DNA of 64,000 nucleotides. It comes from Cupriavidus nantongensis (GTDB taxonomy: Bacteria; Pseudomonadota; Gammaproteobacteria; Burkholderiales; Burkholderiaceae). Numbering within the stretch: the stretch's first letter is position 1; every line of letters starts with the position of its first letter. The notes under the pieces were generated by a model that searched no databases, was not told where the DNA came from, and saw only the letters and a list, made by a program, of their open reading frames with translations. Shown piece by piece: positions 17,601 to 26,934 of this stretch. A program made the translations under genes and the position numbers. The stretch covers positions 1,426,001 to 1,490,000 of the forward strand of contig NZ_CP014844.1 in the NCBI RefSeq assembly GCF_001598055.1. The letters run 5' to 3'.

Positions 17601-19018
17601 GCCGGCTGCAGCGCGCGCAGCTGGCGCAGCACCGCGGTATCGATCGGCATCGAGGTGGCCAGCGCGCGCACCGTGTTCAGGTCCAGCGACGGCGCCTTCA
17701 GCGAGAACTTGCTCAGCGTGCCGTCCCTGGCTCGGGCCCAGCCGATGGCGACCTTGCGCATGCCTTCGCGCCAGCTGCCGTCGGCCGCCGTGGGCGCGTT
17801 GGCGGCGTCGGGCAGCGCCGGCTGCTGAGGCTGCAGCGGCTGCCACAGCAGCGTGTCGACCGTCAGCAGGTTACTGCCGTCGCGCTCGGTCCGGTGCAGC
17901 AGCAGCGCCTGCGCATTGGCCAGCCGCAGCGGCGCGGCGGCGCCGGCCAGTTGCAGGTCGACGCCGCTGGCGCGCAGCCGGGTCTGGCTGCGCACGATGC
18001 GCCCGTCGCGGAATTCGATGCTGCCGTCGGTGCTGAAGGTGCCGCTGGCGACGCGCTCGAACATCGCCAGGTAGCGCTGCAGCACCGGCAGCTGCAGCTG
18101 GCCGAGGTCCCAGCTGGCCTGGCCGGTCCAGTGGCGCCAGTTGCCGGCGCTGTGCAGGTAGTCGTCGCGGAAGGTCGAGTTCACCTCGAGCGGGCGCGGG
18201 CCCAGTGCCGGCGAGCGCGCTTCCAGGTGGAAGCTGTGGCGCGCGCCGTCGCGGCGCGTGTCGAGGCGGATCTCGCCGATGTCGAGCTGCGGCAGCCGCG
18301 CCTTTTCATCGAGCCAGCGCAGCTTGCCGTCGGACAGTGCCACGCGCCCCTGCGACATCAGCCAGCCCAGGAAGCGGTCGTCGTCCTGCTGGCCGCCGGT
18401 GGCATCGACCACCATGCCGGCGACCAGCAGCCGGCCCTCGGGTGTGCGGCGCACCAGGATGTCGGTGCCGCTGGCGCTGAGGCTGACGAACTGCAGGTTC
18501 ATGCTGACCAGCGAGCGCCACGCCAGCTTGCCGTCGAGCGTGGCCGCCGACACCAGCGCGCGCTGCTGGCCGTCCACCGCGCTCAGGCCGCGCGCGCGGA
18601 AGGCGGGGTGCCAGCCGTCCCAATAGGTATCGAGCGAGCCGATCCTGACCTGCGCCGACAGCGCCTGCGAGCCACGCTGTTCCAGCCACTCGCGCGCGGC
18701 CGAGGCCTGCGGCCACAGCACGAAGCGGATCAGCAGCCCCGCCGCCAGCGCCAGCACCGCCAGCACCAGCGCCACGCGCACCAGCGCGCGCGCCAGGCCG
18801 CGCCAGAACGGGTGGCGCACCGCCGCCGCGGCGGCGCGCGCGGTGGCGCGGCCGAGCGCCCCGGCGCGCGCCCACGCGGAGTTCCGCCGGGGGGCGTCAG
18901 GGGTGTCAATGCCAAGGGAACCGGCGGGGGTGGCGGGCAGCGTGGTGGCGGCCTCGTGCCCGCCCGCGCCGCCATTGGGGGGAGAACCGTCAGCGGGTTG
19001 TGGGGCGCGGCTGGACAT
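14642..19018 (-). CDS. YhdP-family AsmA-like giant envelope protein
   Basis: YhdP and related AsmA-like proteins bridge the periplasm and are implicated in phospholipid transport to the outer membrane. This one has about 1458 residues: a cytoplasmic Ala/Gly-rich start, one transmembrane helix (LVLAVLALAAGLLIRFVLW), a long periplasmic beta-rich body with the DUF3971 region, and an AsmA-like C-terminus (GTIENGVGTIQDFRLRSP). The ATG at 19018 is used; a TTG at 19036 has GGAG 11 bases upstream and is also possible. It heads the yhdP-nitrilase-tldD operon and is divergent from glnE, with which it shares a 139-base intergenic region. Confidence 0.88.
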   Translation of the reverse strand: MSSRAPQPADGSPPNGGAGGHEAATTLPATPAGSLGIDTPDAPRRNSAWARAGALGRATARAAAAAVRHPFWRGLARALVRVALVLAVLALAAGLLIRFVLWPQASAAREWLEQRGSQALSAQVRIGSLDTYWDGWHPAFRARGLSAVDGQQRALVSAATLDGKLAWRSLVSMNLQFVSLSASGTDILVRRTPEGRLLVAGMVVDATGGQQDDDRFLGWLMSQGRVALSDGKLRWLDEKARLPQLDIGEIRLDTRRDGARHSFHLEARSPALGPRPLEVNSTFRDDYLHSAGNWRHWTGQASWDLGQLQLPVLQRYLAMFERVASGTFSTDGSIEFRDGRIVRSQTRLRASGVDLQLAGAAAPLRLANAQALLLHRTERDGSNLLTVDTLLWQPLQPQQPALPDAANAPTAADGSWREGMRKVAIGWARARDGTLSKFSLKAPSLDLNTVRALATSMPIDTAVLRQLRALQPAGHIDNLNVSWTRARTGMLERGGGKPHYSIQGTLREVSVNGQPAVPALDAAGHPRLGTPGFSRLSGTFSLDDQQGTARFEGNDAALVLPGLFEDPRLPFDQIAGDVRWQHRDGKLAVTLDGVRFANADAAGSVRGTWREGGDGVSGIANLAGEMSRASVARVPRYLPLSIPAATRHYLSGALAGGEAAGVSFVLRGDLAHFPFHAPHEKAGEFRVEVPIERVSYQIAPHDAGHAPAHAPAHGASASSWPVFTDIAGRVVFDRGGMTFLARRATVQDIAGVTLHDVSGRIDDLSPRGKLAIDGSATGPVQGFVRYINASPVREWTGHVADAARAGGNGDLKLKLEMPLEHADAARVDGRFRFPGNDVVLSPQLPPLGNASGVITFNERGFGLENLRARFLGGELRLAGGTQPDGATRVSATGQASATGLREAAAGTALAPLAARLEGATGYSAVIGVRERQLQIQLNSDLNGMALQLPAPLTKAAAPSLPLRVELRPAAHGANTAGSARAGTDELAVQVGNVLNARYLLRRDGGGNSSSASNGFEVLAGGIGVQQAPPPPAAGVSAAATFDRLDIDAWRAAFALGGGSTAGAGAGADEAPSPFLPNRIALRARTLHGMGRTLDEVALDASREADGWNARIESRQVAGAVQWRPGATAAAGSLRLRLARLNVPDANDEHNVVDALASSIDTLPAIDLVADQFMLRGHDFGKLEVRAHTETGAGGTDPVWTLDKLQIEQPGATLTGNGSWRVPRRLRADASAERRTLLSFAIDVRDAGATLDRLGLPHTLSDGKGKLEGRVAWRGSPLSIDYPTLTGKLSLDLENGQILSVEPGAARLLGVLSLQGLLRFATLDFRTLSGRGLLFDSIAGTGTIENGVGTIQDFRLRSPQIIASMSGTANLLRETQDLHVAVVPRINATTTSIAAAFINPALGIGTLAAQLLFADEFSKMFTQHYRISGSWANPQVGKVEDNKAQGPTFQNRADPAFPR

Positions 19019-19157
19019 GCGCAGATTATCCGACAATACTAGCCGCTCTCCAATCTGGTGCCCGGCCGGCTAAAACAAGAAATGCAAGCTGCGCGCACCG
19101 CGGCGGGGTACCCCTGGCCGCACCTTTCGCACTTTTGCTCGCATTTCAAATACTGGA

Positions 19158-22100
19158 ATGACTGCCTCTGATCCGACGAGTTCCGCCGCCGGCGACGCCG
19201 CTGACCAACGTGGCGCGCGCGCCACACCGGAACCCGCCCAGGCGGCGCCGGTCGCACCGGGGCAGGGCCCCGGCACCATGTCTGCCGGCACCTTTGCCGT
19301 CACCGCGGCGCAGGCGCTGCAGCCGGATGGCGCAGGCGCCCGGGCAGGCGGCGACGTATTGTACTCGGCCGCGTACTCGCACTACGCGCGGCGCGTGCTG
19401 CAGGCGCGCCCGGACTTGCCGGAAATCCTCGCCGCCGCGGTGACGCAGCCGCTCACGCGCGCCTGGATGGAAACCCGGCTGCAGGCGCTGCACGCACCGT
19501 CGGCCGACGTCGAAGATGCCGCCAAGCGCGCGCTGCGCCGGCTGCGCGCCGAGGTCATGTGCGCGGTGATCGAGCGCGACCTGCGCGGCCTGGCCACGCT
19601 GGGCGAGGTCACCGGCGCCATGACCGACCTGGCCGAACTGGCGATCCAGCACGGCCTCGCGGTGCTGGGCGATGATCTGGCCGCCACCTTCGGCCGCCCG
19701 GTCGGCGCCCACAGTGGCGAGGTGCAGGAGCTGGTGGTGGTGGGCATGGGCAAGCTGGGCGGGCGCGAGCTCAATGTCTCGTCCGATATCGACCTGATCT
19801 TCCTCTACGACGAAGATGGCGAGACCCAGGGCGGCCCGCGCACCGTGTCCAACCACGAGTACTTCATCCGCCTCGGCCGCCGGCTGATCAACCTGCTCGC
19901 CGACGTGACCGCCGATGGCTACGTGTTCCGCGTCGACATGCGGCTGCGTCCCAACGGCGATGCCGGGCCGCTGGCCTGCAGCCTGGGCATGCTCGAGGAA
20001 TACCTGGTGGTGCAGGGCCGTGAGTGGGAGCGCTATGCCTGGATCAAGGGCCGCGTGGTGTCGGCGCTGGACTCGCCCCACGCGCAGCGCACCGCCGGGC
20101 TGCTGGCGCGGCTGACCTCGCCGTTCGTGTTCCGGCGCTACCTTGACTACGGCGTGATCGCGGCGATCCGCTCGCTGCATGCGCAGATCCGCAGCGAGGC
20201 CGCCAAGCGCAGCGGCGGCCTGCCCGGGCATGGGGTCAACCAGCGCTCGTTCAATATCAAGCTGGGCCGGGGCGGCATTCGCGAGATCGAATTCATGGCG
20301 CAGGTGTTCCAGCTGATCCGCGGCGGCCAGGATCCCGCGCTGCGCATCCGGCCGACGCTCGAGGTGCTGGCGGTGGCGGTCGAGCGCGGCCTGCTGCCAG
20401 CCGGCCAGGCGGCCCAGCTGGGCGACGCCTACCGCTTCCTGCGCCAGCTCGAACACCGGCTGCAATACCGCGACGACGCCCAGACCCATCACCTGCCGAC
20501 CTCACCCGACGAGCAGCGCGCGGTGGCGCAGATGATGGGCTGCGCCGACTGGGCGGCCTTGCTGGCGCGGCTGGCCGAGCTGCAGGAGCCGGTCGCGCAG
20601 CAGTTCGAAGCCACCTTCTCCGACCCCGACGCCGGCCCGTGCGAGGCGCTGTGGCCGGACATCGTCATGGAACACAGCGCCGCGCGTGCGCAGGACAACC
20701 CGCGGCAGGACCCGTCGCAGGGTGCGGCCGACAGCGCGGACGACAGCGCGGTGCCGTGCGCGCGGCTGCAGGCTGCCGGCTTTACCGACTGCAACGCGCT
20801 TCTGGACCGGCTGCGCGCGATCGCCGCGTCGCTGCGCTATCGCGCGCTGTCCGAAGCCAGCCGCGCGCGCTTCGACCAGCTGGTCAACCGCGCGCTCGAC
20901 CTGGCCGCGCGCCAGGACGATCCCGACAGCACCATCGGGCGCTTTATCGATTTCCTCGAGGCGATCAGCCGGCGCGCCTCCTACCTGTCGCTGCTGTCCG
21001 AATACCCGCAGGCGATGGACCGCGTCGCGCAGACGCTGCACGCCTCGCGCTGGGCCGCGGCCTACCTGACGCGCCATCCGCAACTGCTGGACGAGCTGCT
21101 CGACAGCGACGCGCTCGCCGGCGCGCCCGACTGGGCCGCGTTCCGCAAGCGCCTGCATGAGCGGCTGCTGGCTGCGGAAGGGCAGGTCGAGCAGCAGATG
21201 GACATCCTGCGCCGCGAGCACCATGCCGAGACCTTCCGCGTTCTGCTGCAGGACCTGCAGGGCATGCTGACCGTCGAGCAGGTGGCCGACCGCCTGTCGG
21301 ACCTGGCCGACGCCATGCTCGACGCGACCCTGGAAACGGTGTGGCGCCAGCTCGCCACGCGCCACCGCGAGGTGCCGCGCTTCGCCGTGATCGCCTATGG
21401 CCGGCTGGGCGGCAAGGAGCTGGGCTATGCCTCGGACCTCGACATCATCTTCCTCTACGACGACGAGCACGAGCGCGCGCCCGAGGTCTATGCCGCCTAT
21501 GCGCGCCGCCTGATCACCTGGCTTACCAGCCATACCGCGGCCGGCGCGCTGTTCGACGTCGACACGCGGCTGCGCCCCAATGGTGCGGCCGGCCTGCTGG
21601 TGACCAGCTTCGACGCGTTCCGCCGCTACCAGCTGCGCGAAGGCGACAACACCGCGTGGGTGTGGGAACACCAGGCGCTGACGCGCGCGCGCTTCTGCGC
21701 CGGCGACGCCGCCATCGGCGCGCGCTTCGAGGCGCTGCGCGGCGAGGTGCTGTGCCAGGAGCGCGACGCCGCGGCGCTGCGCGCCGAGATCGCGCAGATG
21801 CGCCGCAAGGTGGCCGAAGGCCATCCCAACCCCACCGAGCTGTTCGACCTGAAGCACGATCGCGGCGGCATGGTCGATATCGAATTCACGGTGCAGTACC
21901 TGGTGCTGCTGCACAGCCGCGCGCATCCGCAGCTGACGCGCAACGCCGGCAATATCGCGCTGCTGCGCGAGGCCGGCGAGCTGGGCCTGATCGATGCCAC
22001 GCTGGCGCTGGCGGTGGGCGACGCCTACCGGCTGTTCCGCGCGCGCCAGCACCAGCTGCGCCTCGACGGCCAGGTCCATGCGCGCGTGGCGCCGGCGTCG

Positions 22101-22160
22101 ATGGCCGCGCAGGTCGCGGCGGTGGGCACGCTGTGGCGGGCCGTGTTCGGTGAGGACTGA
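19158..22160 (+). CDS. GlnE, bifunctional glutamine synthetase adenylyltransferase
   Basis: GlnE adenylylates and deadenylylates glutamine synthetase in response to PII proteins and glutamine. The 1000-residue length and its two homologous nucleotidyltransferase domains are visible: GKLGGRELNVSSDIDLIFLY in the N-terminal deadenylylating half (about residues 196-215) and GRLGGKELGYASDLDIIFLY in the C-terminal adenylylating half. The Ala-rich first 60 residues look poorly conserved, so the real start might be later, for instance the Met near residue 41. The end overlaps the rhombosortase start. Confidence 0.94.
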   Translation: MTASDPTSSAAGDAADQRGARATPEPAQAAPVAPGQGPGTMSAGTFAVTAAQALQPDGAGARAGGDVLYSAAYSHYARRVLQARPDLPEILAAAVTQPLTRAWMETRLQALHAPSADVEDAAKRALRRLRAEVMCAVIERDLRGLATLGEVTGAMTDLAELAIQHGLAVLGDDLAATFGRPVGAHSGEVQELVVVGMGKLGGRELNVSSDIDLIFLYDEDGETQGGPRTVSNHEYFIRLGRRLINLLADVTADGYVFRVDMRLRPNGDAGPLACSLGMLEEYLVVQGREWERYAWIKGRVVSALDSPHAQRTAGLLARLTSPFVFRRYLDYGVIAAIRSLHAQIRSEAAKRSGGLPGHGVNQRSFNIKLGRGGIREIEFMAQVFQLIRGGQDPALRIRPTLEVLAVAVERGLLPAGQAAQLGDAYRFLRQLEHRLQYRDDAQTHHLPTSPDEQRAVAQMMGCADWAALLARLAELQEPVAQQFEATFSDPDAGPCEALWPDIVMEHSAARAQDNPRQDPSQGAADSADDSAVPCARLQAAGFTDCNALLDRLRAIAASLRYRALSEASRARFDQLVNRALDLAARQDDPDSTIGRFIDFLEAISRRASYLSLLSEYPQAMDRVAQTLHASRWAAAYLTRHPQLLDELLDSDALAGAPDWAAFRKRLHERLLAAEGQVEQQMDILRREHHAETFRVLLQDLQGMLTVEQVADRLSDLADAMLDATLETVWRQLATRHREVPRFAVIAYGRLGGKELGYASDLDIIFLYDDEHERAPEVYAAYARRLITWLTSHTAAGALFDVDTRLRPNGAAGLLVTSFDAFRRYQLREGDNTAWVWEHQALTRARFCAGDAAIGARFEALRGEVLCQERDAAALRAEIAQMRRKVAEGHPNPTELFDLKHDRGGMVDIEFTVQYLVLLHSRAHPQLTRNAGNIALLREAGELGLIDATLALAVGDAYRLFRARQHQLRLDGQVHARVAPASMAAQVAAVGTLWRAVFGED

Positions 22161-22794
22161 CGCCGCGGCGCCGCCGGCACCGGCCGGCGCATCGTGGCCG
22201 GGGCTGCTGGCGGCGGTGGCGCTGGTATGGGCGCTGTCGGCGGCGTTCACCTTCCTGCCGTGGTGGCACGCGCATGGCCTGTACCTGCGCGATGCGGTGC
22301 GGGCGGACGGCCAGTGGTGGCGCCTGGCCACGGCGATGTGGGTGCACCTGGACGGCCATCACTGGCTGGCCGACATGCTTGCCGCCACCGGCGTGCTGGC
22401 GATCTGCGCGCGCGTGGCGCGGGTGCGCAGCCTGCTGCTGGTGCTGGTGGCGTGCGGCATTGCGGTGCAGCTGGTGCTGCTGCGCGTGCCGGCGATTGCC
22501 TGGTACGGCGGGCTCTCGGGCGCGCTGCACGGGCTGGCGCTGTGGGGCGCGCTGGGGCTGCTGCGCGCGCCGGGACTGGCGCGCATCACCGGCGTGCTGC
22601 TGTGCCTGGGCGTGCTGGCCAAGGTCTGGGTGGAACAGTCGTGGCTGGCGCCGGTGGTGTTCGATCCGGCGTGGGGCTTCGGCGTGGTGCGCGTGGCGCA
22701 TGCGGCCGGCGCCGTGGCCGGCCTGCTGTGCTGGGTGTTGCAGGAGTGGTGGCTGGCGCGGCGGCCGGCGGGCGATAACGACGCCGCCGCCTGA
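22150..22794 (+). CDS. Rhombosortase-type rhomboid serine protease
   Basis: Rhombosortases are small rhomboid-like intramembrane proteases thought to cut C-terminal GlyGly-CTERM tails from exported proteins. The 214-residue protein has about six hydrophobic helices, WWRLATAMWVHLDGHHW after the first, GLSGALHG with the catalytic Ser123, and RVAHAAGAVAG with His184. A GTG at 22150 overlaps the glnE stop by 11 bases and is chosen because the frame must start close to here; no strong ribosome binding site is visible. Its likely substrate, a subtilase with a GlyGly-CTERM tail, is encoded convergently 15 bases away. Confidence 0.85.
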   Translation: MRTDAAAPPAPAGASWPGLLAAVALVWALSAAFTFLPWWHAHGLYLRDAVRADGQWWRLATAMWVHLDGHHWLADMLAATGVLAICARVARVRSLLLVLVACGIAVQLVLLRVPAIAWYGGLSGALHGLALWGALGLLRAPGLARITGVLLCLGVLAKVWVEQSWLAPVVFDPAWGFGVVRVAHAAGAVAGLLCWVLQEWWLARRPAGDNDAAA

Positions 22795-22809
22795 TTATCA
22801 CCGTGGCCG

Positions 22810-24461
22810 CTAGCCGCGACGGCGCAGTGCGAAGCTGAACAGTCCCGCTACCGCCAGCAGCAACGCGCTCCACAGCGGCACCGCGCCGCCGCCACCGCCG
22901 CCATCCGCAGCCGGTGCCGGCGCGGCCGGGGCCGGCGGCATGGCCAGCGCGGCCAGCAGCGCGCCGTCGGCATCGAGCAGGCCCGCGCCGCACACACCGG
23001 GATTGGTGGTGCAGAACGTCCCGGAGGGATGCGGGCGCGCCGAACTCTTCAGCGCCGCGGTGACCTGCGCGGGCGTCAGCGAGCCGTTGAGCGCGAACAT
23101 CATCGACACCACGCCCGAGACCATTGGCGTGGCGAAGCTGGTGCCTGCCGACGACGCCACCACGTAGTTGCCCAGCGATGTCTTGCCGTCGTTGCTGAGC
23201 GTGCGGATCACCGAAGGCGTGACCGTGCAGCGGGGTGGGGAGCCGTCGACCACCTGGGAGTTGCCGCAGCCGCCGCCCGGCGCGCTGATCGCCACCTGCG
23301 GACCGACGTTGGCATAGCTCGCGTTCTCGCCGTCGTTGGCGTGCGCGGTGACCGCGATCACGCCGTTGCAGTCGGCCGGCGCTTCGACCGCGCCGCGGTT
23401 GTTGCCGGCCGCGGCCAACACCACCACACCGCGCGCATTCAGGTCGTTGACGGCTTGCTGTTCGATGCTGCTGCAGGTGCCGCCGCCCAGGCTGATATTG
23501 ACCACGCGCGCCGGGTTCGGGTTGTCCGGCACGTTGGGCACCGGCAGGCCGCCGGCCCAACGCATGCCGTCGACGGTGTCGGACAGCAGCGCGCCGCAGC
23601 GTCCCGAGACCCGTACCGGCAGGATGCGCGCATTCCAGTCGACGCCCGCGATGTCGCGCGCGTTGTTGGTCGCTGCGCCCAGCACGCCGGCCACGCGCGT
23701 GCCATGCCAGCTGTTATTGGTGGGCTCGGGCGTGGATGTGCTGCTGCCCGGGCAGGTGAAGCCAGCCGGCAGGCCGTCGCCGGCATCGGTCGGATCGCCG
23801 TCGCGGCCGTGCCGTCATTGGAAACCGTGGTGGTGCTGATGAAGTCGAAGCCGGACAGCAGCCGGCCCTGCAGATCGGGATGGGGCAGGATGCCGGTGTC
23901 CACCACCGCCACCACCATGCCTGTGCTGCCACGGGTGCGGTCCCATGCGCGCGGCAGGTTGACGCCGCCGACCGCGGTGCCGGTGCCCTTCAGGTACGGC
24001 TGGTTGACCTGGAACTCGGGATCGTCGGGCAGGGTGTCGTGCAGGCGCAGCCAGCGGTCGGGCACGGCGTCGGCCACGCGCGGGTCCTGGCGCAGCCGCG
24101 CCGCTGCGGCTTCGGGGTCGGCGGCAAGGGCGTCGGCGACCTGCAGCAGCTGCAGGTTGCCGCCCATGGCCCGGCGTTGCGACAAGGCGATGCCGGTGCG
24201 TTCGCTCAGCTGCTTGAGGGCCTCGGCGGCGGCGGGCGACTTGCCGCTGCCGTCGACCGCGGTGCTGCCATCGCGCCAGCGCACGATGATATGGCCGGTA
24301 TAGGCCGGTGCGGACTGCACGCCGGCTGCCAGCGCCGTGCCGGTCGGGACCGCGCCGCATGCAGCGGCGGCGGCCAGGGCGATGACCCGCCAGCGGCGGG
24401 CCGCGAAGCTGCGGCAAGGAACGGACAACGCGGACAGCGCGGACAGCGCGGAGTGCGGCAT
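22810..24461 (-). pseudogene. GlyGly-CTERM subtilisin-like serine protease with a one-base frameshift
   Basis: The gene encodes an exported S8 protease: signal peptide (to about 46), I9-like propeptide (about 48-145), catalytic Asp188 in VVAVVDTGI, His in NNSWHGTRVAGV, Ser in GTSFATPM, and a C-terminal GGGGGG-hydrophobic-FALRRRG tail, the GlyGly-CTERM signal. The frame breaks near 23801-23810: after SNDGTA the sequence must shift by one missing base (in GGCCGCG) to continue as RDGDPTDAGDG. No stop or other damage is seen either side, so it is either a very recent mutation or a sequencing error. GGGAGGAG precedes the ATG at 24461. A 9-bp tandem repeat encodes SALSALSALS. Confidence 0.85.
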
Positions 24462-24612
24462 GGATTTCTCCTCCCTGGGGCGTAGCGCGCGCGGGCCGGG
24501 CCGGCGCGTGGGCATGTTATGTAGCGAATACGATGCCGCCGGCTTGTGCAAGGGCGGCTTTGGCATCGTTCGCGTTCGTTAATGCGGCATTCCGTACAGA
24601 TTCGGCCCCACG

Positions 24613-25059
24613 CTAGCGCGCCGGCATGTCGCGGCTGGTGGGGATATTGCGGCTGGGCTTGAGCAGCCGGTCGGGTTCGGCGGTCTCGATGCGCGGCGTC
24701 GCGCGCAGCGTGTCGACGGCCTGGTCTATGGTGGCGTCGGCAGACGGCGAGATCGCCGTGACCAGCCAGACCCCGCCCGACATCGGCCGCTTGACCACGT
24801 AGCGGATCGGGCCCTTGATCTCGGCCAGCAGCTTGCCCGCGTCTTCGGACATGTCCACCGCGGGCGGCTTGAAGCGGACCATGATGTCGCCCAGCGCACG
24901 GTCGTCGCTGATGCTGCCGGGCGGCGGTGCCGAAGCGCTGTGCTGCGCCTGGCAGGCGGACAGCGCCAGCAGTGCGGCCGAGGCGGCGGTGGCAATGGCC
25001 AGCACCGCGCGCAGCGAGGCGCGCGGGCGGTGGCCGGTATGCGGCACTGGGCGGGTCAT
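24613..25059 (-). CDS. Lipoprotein resembling a free subtilase propeptide
   Basis: This 148-residue protein has a lipoprotein signal (lipobox LSAC) and a mature part that resembles the propeptide of the protease just downstream. DIMVRF matches HIIVRW, KRPMSGGVWLV matches RRAMGGNLQLL, and LRATPRIETAEPDRLLK matches LRQDPRVADAVPDRWLR. AGGAG lies 6 bases before the ATG. It is 151 bases upstream of the protease on the same strand. By analogy with I9-type propeptides it could chaperone or inhibit the protease, anchored at the membrane; this is inference. I know no name for it. Confidence 0.82.
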   Translation of the reverse strand: MTRPVPHTGHRPRASLRAVLAIATAASAALLALSACQAQHSASAPPPGSISDDRALGDIMVRFKPPAVDMSEDAGKLLAEIKGPIRYVVKRPMSGGVWLVTAISPSADATIDQAVDTLRATPRIETAEPDRLLKPSRNIPTSRDMPAR

Positions 25060-25115
25060 GGGAAGCTCCTGTCGATAAGTAAATTAGCGCGATGCCACGC
25101 AAGGTGGCGCGAGCC

Positions 25116-26867
25116 TCAGCCGGCGGCCGCGCGGCGGCTGCGCTTGCCGTCCTTGCCCGCGCGCGCGGGCTGGCCGGCGCCGCTGTCGGCCATGCCCTGC
25201 GCCAGCATCTCCTCGGCATGTTGCAGCGTGGTGGCGGTGACGGTGGCGCCGCCCAGCATGCGCGCGGTCTCGACCACGCGGCCGGCCGGGTCGAGCACGC
25301 GGATGCGCGAGCGCGTCACCGAGGCGTCGGCCTCGGCCGTGGTTTCCTTGCTGACCAGCAGGTGCGTGCCGGCCTGCGCCGCCACTTGCGGCAGGTGGGT
25401 CACGCACAGCACCTGGCGCGCGCGGCCGAGTTCCTGCAGGCGCCGGCCGACCACCTCGGCGACCGCGCCGCCGATGCCGGTGTCGACCTCGTCGAAGATC
25501 AGCGTCGGCGTGGGCGAGGCTTCGCTGGTGATCACCGAGATCGCCAGGCTGATGCGCGCCAGTTCGCCGCCGGACGCGACCCGGGCCAGCGGGCGCGCGC
25601 TGACGCCGGCGTGGCCCGCCACCAGGAACTCGACCTGCTCGAGGCCGTAGCTCTGGCCTTCGTCGAGCGCATTGAGCGCCGCGACAAAGCTGCCGCCGGC
25701 CATCGACAGGCCTTGCATCGCGTCCGTGACCGCGCCCGACAGCGCCTGCGCGGCTTGCTTGCGGGCATGGCTGAGATGCTGCGCCAGCGTCAGGTAGGCG
25801 GCCTTGGCCGCGGCCTCGCGCGCCATCACCTTGTTCAGGTCCTGCGCGGCCTGCAGGTCGTCGAGCTGCTGGCGGCGCGCGACCAGCTCGTCGGCGAGCT
25901 GCTCGGGCGGCAGGCGGTACTTGCGCGCGGTCGCGTGCAGCGCCTGCATGCGCTCTTCCACCACCTGCAGCCGCTCGGGGTCGAGCTCGAGCCGGTCGAC
26001 ATAGCGCGTCAGCGAATGCGCGGCTTCCTCGGCCTGCACCTGCGCCGGCTCGAGCGCGGCCAGCACGTCGCGCAGCGCGGGGTCGACATCGGCCAGCTGC
26101 TGCAGCCGGTGCACGATGCCGTTGAGCGCCGACAGCACCGAGCCGTCGGCCTCGGACAGCGCGTCGAGCGCGGCGCGGCTGCCGTCGATCAGGCCGGCGG
26201 CGTGCGAGAGCCGGTTGTACTCCGACTGGATCTCGTCCCATTCGCCGGGCTGCGGATTGAGCTTGTCGAGCTCGCCCACCTGCCATTCAAGCCGCTCGCG
26301 CTCGAGCTGCATCTCGCGCGACTGGTGCTCGACCGCTTCGCGCTGGCGCACGCAGGCACGCCAGGCGCGCCAGGCCTCGGCCACCGCGGCGGCCTGCTGG
26401 GTCAGGCCGGCGTGGGCGTCGAACAGCAGCCGCTGCGCATCGGGGCGCAGCAGCTGCTGGTGCGCATGCTGGCCATGGATGTCGACCAGCTGGTCGCCGA
26501 CTTCGCGCAGCTGCGCCAGGGTGGCGGCGGCGCCGTTGATAAAGGCCTTGCTGCGGCCGCCCGCATCGACGGTACGTCGCAGCAGCACGGTCGGCACGCC
26601 GCCGTCTTCTTCGCTGTTGAGCTCGCGCTCGGCCAGCCAGGCATCGAGCGCGGGATGGGTCGAGAAGGTGGCGCTGACGCTGGCGCGCGGCGCGCCTTCG
26701 CGCACCACGCCGGCATCGGCGCGCTCGCCCAGCACCAGCGCCAGGGCGTCGATCAGGATCGACTTGCCGGCGCCGGTCTCGCCGGTGAACACGGTAAAGC
26801 CGGAGGCGAAGTCCAGGTCGAGGGTGTCGACGATGACGAAATCACGGATGGACAGGCTGCGCAGCAT
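25116..26867 (-). CDS. RecN, SMC-like DNA repair ATPase
   Basis: RecN acts early in double-strand break repair and is an SMC-family ATPase. The 583-residue protein has Walker A GETGAGKS near residue 31, a long coiled-coil middle rich in Glu/Arg/Leu, the signature LARVASGGELARISLAI and Walker B TLIFDEVDTGIGG. Length matches the family (about 550). nadK follows upstream on the same strand with 67 bases between, an order often seen in proteobacteria (nadK-recN). No clear LexA box is evident to me upstream. Confidence 0.95.
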   Translation of the reverse strand: MLRSLSIRDFVIVDTLDLDFASGFTVFTGETGAGKSILIDALALVLGERADAGVVREGAPRASVSATFSTHPALDAWLAERELNSEEDGGVPTVLLRRTVDAGGRSKAFINGAAATLAQLREVGDQLVDIHGQHAHQQLLRPDAQRLLFDAHAGLTQQAAAVAEAWRAWRACVRQREAVEHQSREMQLERERLEWQVGELDKLNPQPGEWDEIQSEYNRLSHAAGLIDGSRAALDALSEADGSVLSALNGIVHRLQQLADVDPALRDVLAALEPAQVQAEEAAHSLTRYVDRLELDPERLQVVEERMQALHATARKYRLPPEQLADELVARRQQLDDLQAAQDLNKVMAREAAAKAAYLTLAQHLSHARKQAAQALSGAVTDAMQGLSMAGGSFVAALNALDEGQSYGLEQVEFLVAGHAGVSARPLARVASGGELARISLAISVITSEASPTPTLIFDEVDTGIGGAVAEVVGRRLQELGRARQVLCVTHLPQVAAQAGTHLLVSKETTAEADASVTRSRIRVLDPAGRVVETARMLGGATVTATTLQHAEEMLAQGMADSGAGQPARAGKDGKRSRRAAAG

Positions 26868-26934
26868 CGTGGCGGAGAAGGGTGGTCGGTCCGATGAACG
26901 GTCGGGCTCGGGCTGAGGGGCGGCTGGATGGCGC

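Noticed and set aside
16556..19042. 828-codon open frame on the plus strand
   Set aside because: It is antisense to yhdP and has no recognisable domain or ribosome binding site.
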